A DNA stretch of 22,088 nucleotides from Pelargonium cotyledonis (lineage: Eukaryota; Streptophyta; Magnoliopsida; Geraniales; Geraniaceae): positions 1-22,088 of the forward strand of contig JAYMTA010001060.1 in assembly GCA_036897625.1 (NCBI GenBank), given 5' to 3'. This document shows, one piece after another, positions 17,923-22,088 of this stretch (position 1 is the stretch's first letter; each line of letters opens with the position of its first letter). The notes below the pieces were generated by a model. The model did no database searches, was not told the DNA's origin, and saw only the letters and a list, made by a program, of their open reading frames with translations. The position numbers and the translations under genes are program-made.

Positions 17923-19819
17923 CTAACTATAAGAAACTACCTCGGGCTTACAGCAACCCCATTTCAACTTCACAAGCAACTGTACAACTTCATTTGTGTT
18001 CTTCATCTTGTGAATATCATCTATATATGTAGTAAGAGATACTAATTCATCACTAAAACCTCTTTCATCCATCTTCCTTAGCAACTCAACAGCAACAGCT
18101 TTATTCCCCATCTTGAAATGCTCAAAAATTAATATACCATAAGTAACAATATCAGGCTTACAACATCCCATTTCCATCTTCCTTACCATTTTAATGGCAG
18201 CAGTAGTGTTCCCTACTCTGCAAAGCCCTTTTATCAATATTTTGTAAGTAACTACGTTAGGGTTGCAGCCTTCCTCTTCCATCTTCCTAAGGAACCACAT
18301 GGCAGCATTGATGTTCCGTCTTTTGCAAAGCCCTACAATCAATGTATTGTAAGCGACCAAATCAGGCTTACAACTTCCCTCTTCCATCATCCTGAGTAAT
18401 GCAATAGCAGTAGCAATTTTCCCTTTTTTACAAAACCCGCCTATCAATGTAGTATAAGTGACTACATCAGGCTTACAACCTCCTTCTACCATCTTCCGGA
18501 ATAACTCAATACCCGCATCAATGTTGCCTATTTTGCAATACCCATCCATTAATGTATTGTAAGTAAGTACGCTAGGCTTACAATCTCTTTCTTCCATCTC
18601 TTTAAGCAACTCAACAGCAGCAGCAAGGTTTTTATTTTTACAAAATCCGTCTATCAATGAACTGTAAGTAACTGCATTAGGATGGTAACTTTTCTCTTTC
18701 ATCTTTTTTAGCAACTCAGCAGCAACATGAACGTTCCTCTTCTTACAAAAACTATCTATCAACATTGTATAAGTAACTATGTCAGGCTTACAACCTCTTT
18801 CTATCATCTTCTCGAATAACTCAATACCATCATCAGGGTTCCCCATTTTGCAATACCCATCTATCAACGTACTGTAAGTAACTGCGTCAGGCTTACAACT
18901 CCCTTCTTCCATCTCTTTAAGCAACTCAACAGCAGCAGCAAGGTTTTTCATTTTACAAAACCCGTCTATCAATGAACTGTAAGTAAATACATCAGGGTTG
19001 CACCCTCCCTCTTTCATCTTCCTGAGCAACTTAAAACCGGCATCAATGTCCCCCACTTTGCAAAGGAAATCTATCATGGCATTATAAGTAACCGTGTCTG
19101 GTCTACATCCAGCCTCTTCCATCTTATCAAGCAATCCAACCGCAGTGGAGATGTTCCCTCTTTTACAAAACCCATCCAACAACGTACTGTAAGTAATTAC
19201 ATCAGGCTTGCAACCTTCCTCTTCCATTTTTACAATCAACTCGCCGGCAACTGAAGTGTTCCCTATCCTGCAAAGCCCCTTGATCAAAGTATTGAAAGTC
19301 ACATCGTTGGGCTCGAAACCAAGCTTGAGAAGCTTTCCTAAGACAGAGAAACCAAAACCCAGCTCACCCAAGCAACAATAACCATTAAGCAATATGTGGA
19401 GAGTACATATATCAAACGAAAATTTAATCACATCCATTTGCTTGAACAAGAAAATCATGGTGGAGTAATGTTGGATTCTAGAAATTGACCCCAATATCTT
19501 GTTAAACTCTACAACATGGGGCATGGGTTGCATTTGTATTTTCTGATCAAACAGAGCAACAGCTTCCTCAACCTTACTGTGCTCATATTTCCATTTCCAT
19601 TGTCTCTTCTCAGGCACAGAATTGTTGTCAAATTGAGCAGATTGATAACGAAAATACACTCTTCTTTTTCCAGAATTTCTAGGTTAATAAAACTAGAACT
19701 ATTAAATATACAGAAAATTAATAACAAAAAAAAAATGAAATGGGATGTAATAAGGATCAAGAGAGAGTGAGAGAGCAAGAAAAAAGAAACCTCATTGCAC
19801 CTAAAGTCGATGCCTTCAT
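17923..19819 (-). CDS. Rf-like P-class pentatricopeptide repeat protein, about 594 aa
   Basis: The main exon, 19678-17923, encodes 15 tandem 35-residue PPR motifs of the P class (pattern VTYSTLIDGFCK...AVELLKEMEE..CKP), ending six residues into a sixteenth (EVVSYS). The opening HVVEFNKILGSISR.. HYSTMI is typical of restorer-of-fertility-like (Rf) PPRs. The frame is open upstream to a stop with no ATG, and its first in-frame ATG is at 19533. However, a 29-nt exon at 19819-19791 (donor ATGAG/GTTTCT) splices in phase to acceptor AACCTAG at 19679, removing a 112-bp intron. That gives MKASTLGAMRNSGKRR, a basic Ser/Arg-containing start suited to an organelle transit peptide, and 595 codons in all. 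P-class PPRs bind organellar RNA to stabilise, cleave or block transcripts; Rf types act in mitochondria. The abrupt C-terminus may be natural or a truncation. The array and family are certain; the first exon is inferred. Confidence 0.85.
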
Positions 19820-20117
19820 CTTCTTCTTCTTCTTCTTCTTCTTCTTCTTCAATCATAGGATTAGCTCTGGTTTTTTAAATTCTAGGACACAGAATCAATA
19901 TAATCTTCGGAAATATCCAAATAAAACGTCGAGCAGTGGAGGACATGGAAGCATGGAGCAGCGAGTGATGCCGGCGGTGCACGGCGACGGTGTGGCTATT
20001 GGGACGGCGACGGTGAGAGGAGAAGCTGAGCTGCGAGTGTTTTGTGTGGGTGAGACGTGAGTGAGTTGGCCCGTCTCATGCGACGTCGTTTTGTTGCTTA
20101 TAAAATTTGAATTTACA
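19820..20117 (-). promoter_or_regulatory. PPR 5' leader and short promoter, with GAA repeat and small uORF
   Basis: A GAA triplet run (CTT on plus, 19820-19850) directly abuts the proposed PPR ATG. Upstream, the minus strand is C/T-rich and GC-richer (about 19930-20060), as in a leader. A 19-codon minus-strand uORF starts at 19954 (MLPCPPLLDV). LINE sequence begins at about 20118, so only about 300 bp separates the PPR start codon from the transposon. Confidence 0.4.
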
Positions 20118-22088
20118 TTAAGCTAAGGGCTTGAATGATGCTCTTATCGCCTTGATTCCGAAAAAAGGTAAACCGGAGACTATGGGTGACTTAAGGCCTA
20201 TCTCTCTTTGTAACATTGTGTATAAGTTGGTTGCAAAGATGTTGGCAACTAGAATGAAAGAGGTGTTGGAGGTGTGTGTTTCGGAATCGCAGAGTGCATT
20301 CTTGGCGGGTCGATTGATTTCCGATAATATAGGTATTGTAAAGGAGGTTCTTCATTGCATGAAGCGGCGGACTCAAGGGTCGAATGAAGTTGTGGCTTTT
20401 AAAATTGATATGGCCAAAGCGTATGACCGGGTGGCATGGAGGTTTGTGATTGATGTTATGAAGGCCATGGGTTTTTGTGAAAAATGGTGTGAGTTGATCT
20501 GGTTATGTATGTCTACAGTGAGATATCGCATTATTTTACGGATTGGGTTGTCGGAGGTATTGGTGCCGGGGAGAGGGCTTCGGCAAGGTGACCCATTGTC
20601 TCCATATTTGTTCATTTTATGTGTTGAGGGGTTATCAATGTTGTTGAAGGAGGAAGAAAGGAGAGGTAGGATTCACGGGCTTCGGCAAGGTGTCGAGTTG
20701 CACGTTAGGCACCGGTGGTGTCTCACCTATTCTTTGTTCTTTTTTGCCGGGCAAAGGTGGAGGAGGTGCAAGCAATTAGGCGTATTCTAGGAGTATATGA
20801 AAGGGCTTCGGGGGAAATGGTGAATTACACCAAATCCTCTGTGGTTTTCAGTAAGAACGTGCCGAGTTCATGAGATTGGATGTTTGTGCTCGGTTGGGGG
20901 TTAGAGAGGAGCAAGAGGTAAGCAGCTACTTGGGCTTACCGGTGAGTATGGATCGTAGTAAGACCGAGGTTTTTCGGTATTTGAAAGATAAGGTCGCTCA
21001 AAGATTGTCGGAGTGGGGGAGGAAATTTCTTTCTCGAGCGAAGAAAGAGGTTCTGTTGAAGACGGTCGCGCAATCGCTACCCAACTATGCGATGAGTATT
21101 TTTTTGTTACCAATGGATACGTGTGGGGCGCTAGAGCGAATGATGAATGCATTTTGGTGGAGTTCGGGTTTGAATAATTCAAGAGGAATTAATTGGGCAT
21201 CATGGGATAAACTGTGTGATAGGAAATCGGAAGGTGGGATGTGTGTCCGCAAGATTCAAGATTTTAATTTGGCACTACTCGGGAAGCAGGGCTGGAGGTT
21301 AATGACAAAGCCGAGTAGCTTATTGGCTAGGATTTTGAAAGCTCGATATTACCCGAGAACGTCGTTTTTGAATGCTTCGATCGGGTCTAATCCTAGTTAT
21401 TTCTGGCGAAGTATATGTGCTGCTGAAGGGGTGTTGCGAAGAGGAAGTGTTATTCGAATAGGAGATGGGAAGAGCACGAGTATTTATGGAGATCCATGGC
21501 TTGAAGGATATGAGGGAAAGGTTGTGAATTCCATGGCTCTAGTGGGTTGGGAAGATGCAACTGTGGACAGGCTATTTGAAGTGGGGAGGAGGGAGTGGGA
21601 CTGGTCGGTGGTGAATGGGTTGTTCTCAGAGGACGAGAGACGGGCCATTGGGAGGATTGTGTTGAGTCGAGGTGTGGCGGGAGACGGGGGGGGGGGGGGG
21701 TTGGAGGGAAATGGAGTGTACTCCGTTAAAAGTGCATATCGCCAATTAAGAAGTGACAGTGTACAAGGGAGTGGAGCTGGAGAGGAGCATCAGTTTTGGA
21801 AAAAGGTTTAGGGTATGAAATGTCCTCCGAAAGTGAAGCAGTTTATTTGGAGGGGTTGTAACAGCTATGTACCTTCTTTAACTCGTTTGTTGGATAGGCG
21901 AGTTAATGTTGAAGGGATATGCTCGGGATGTAATTTGGAAAACGAAAGCTTGGAGCATGCTATGTTTGGTTGTGAAAAGGTGAGAGATTGTTGGATCCAA
22001 AGTGGGCTGCGGGTGGTTTGGGAGGTGGGATGGTCTTTCAAATGTTGGTGGAGGGAGGTGTTAAAAAGGGAGGAGTCTCACCGGTGGG
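20118..22088 (+). mobile_element. L1-type LINE, 5'-truncated and broken, runs off window
   Basis: This is a plant non-LTR retrotransposon ORF2 fragment. It begins inside the reverse transcriptase (LNDALIALIPKKG) with no endonuclease part upstream, typical of 5' truncation. RT motifs follow: DLRPISLCNIVYKLVAK, QSAFLAGRLISDN, FKIDMAKAYDRV (catalytic Asp, about 20401-20430) and GLRQGDPLSPYLF (about 20575-20613). The FADD catalytic box is missing: SHLFF runs straight into VLFCRAKVEEV near 20721-20750. The frame shifts near 20690 and again near 20866. From 20870 the frame reads through the post-RT region (YLGLPVSMDRSKTEVF, WGRKFLSRAKKEVLLK) to a stop at 21809-21811. It continues as a zf-RVT domain (GICSGCNLENESLEHAMFGC). 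A 13-base G run lies near 21688-21700. The 3' end and tail lie beyond the window. Confidence 0.9.

Noticed and set aside
18364-19340. Regular 105-bp direct repeats resembling an array
   Set aside because: The periodicity is that of 35-codon PPR motifs in one open frame. There are no unique spacers, so it is not a CRISPR or satellite array.
19509-19856. 115-codon minus-strand frame starting with a poly-glutamate run
   Set aside because: The Glu run is just the GAA microsatellite. The rest overlaps the PPR exon in the wrong frame and the proposed intron, with no domain.
20131-22088. A host gene for an RNA-directed polymerase-like protein
   Set aside because: The missing FADD box, frame breaks, stop and 5' truncation show an inactive LINE copy, not a domesticated gene.

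Overview
The window is nuclear DNA from a flowering plant, most likely a eudicot. Coding exons are separated by AT-rich introns with GT-AG borders. The genes belong to plant families (WNK kinase, PUX10, Rf-like PPR), promoters carry telo-box and Site II (TGGGCC) motifs, and the gaps are filled with plant mobile elements (Stowaway-, hAT- and foldback-type MITEs, tRNA-derived SINEs, an L1-type LINE). The species cannot be named from the sequence alone.

Layout. 1-125: half of a foldback MITE. 430-2250: a Yippee-like zinc-binding protein gene (+), with Site II motifs, a telo-box and a (CT)12 tract ahead of it. 2851-3194 and 3362-3561: two small repeats, the second an inverted relative of the one at the window start. 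3902-6757: a complete six-exon WNK kinase gene (-), 633 aa, with its promoter near 7400. 7460-9430: AT-rich spacer holding tRNA-Val(AAC). 9433-14030: complete PUX10 gene (-), four exons, 468 aa; intron 1 holds an 881-bp hAT-like element and intron 3 a MITE. 14741-14957: a diverged tandem duplication. 15021-16733: a decayed HIT-type zinc-finger gene (-) whose last recognisable intron holds a SINE with a perfect 14-bp target duplication. 16911-17123: Stowaway MITE. 17923-19819: an Rf-like P-class PPR gene (-), 594 aa if a 29-nt first exon is spliced on. 20118 to the end: a broken LINE (+), cut by the window edge.

The genes do not form one pathway. They are independent housekeeping or regulatory loci: WNK signalling, CDC48/ubiquitin-dependent extraction (PUX10), a Yippee protein of poorly known role, and organellar RNA binding (PPR). 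Yippee and WNK are convergent. WNK, PUX10, the HIT pseudogene and the PPR gene all read on the minus strand. I found no clearly novel multi-gene system. The most interesting signals are the block-duplicated PPR array with a cryptic first exon, the zinc-finger pseudogene with an 8-bp near-duplication resembling a transposon footprint, and inverted foldback elements bracketing the Yippee gene.
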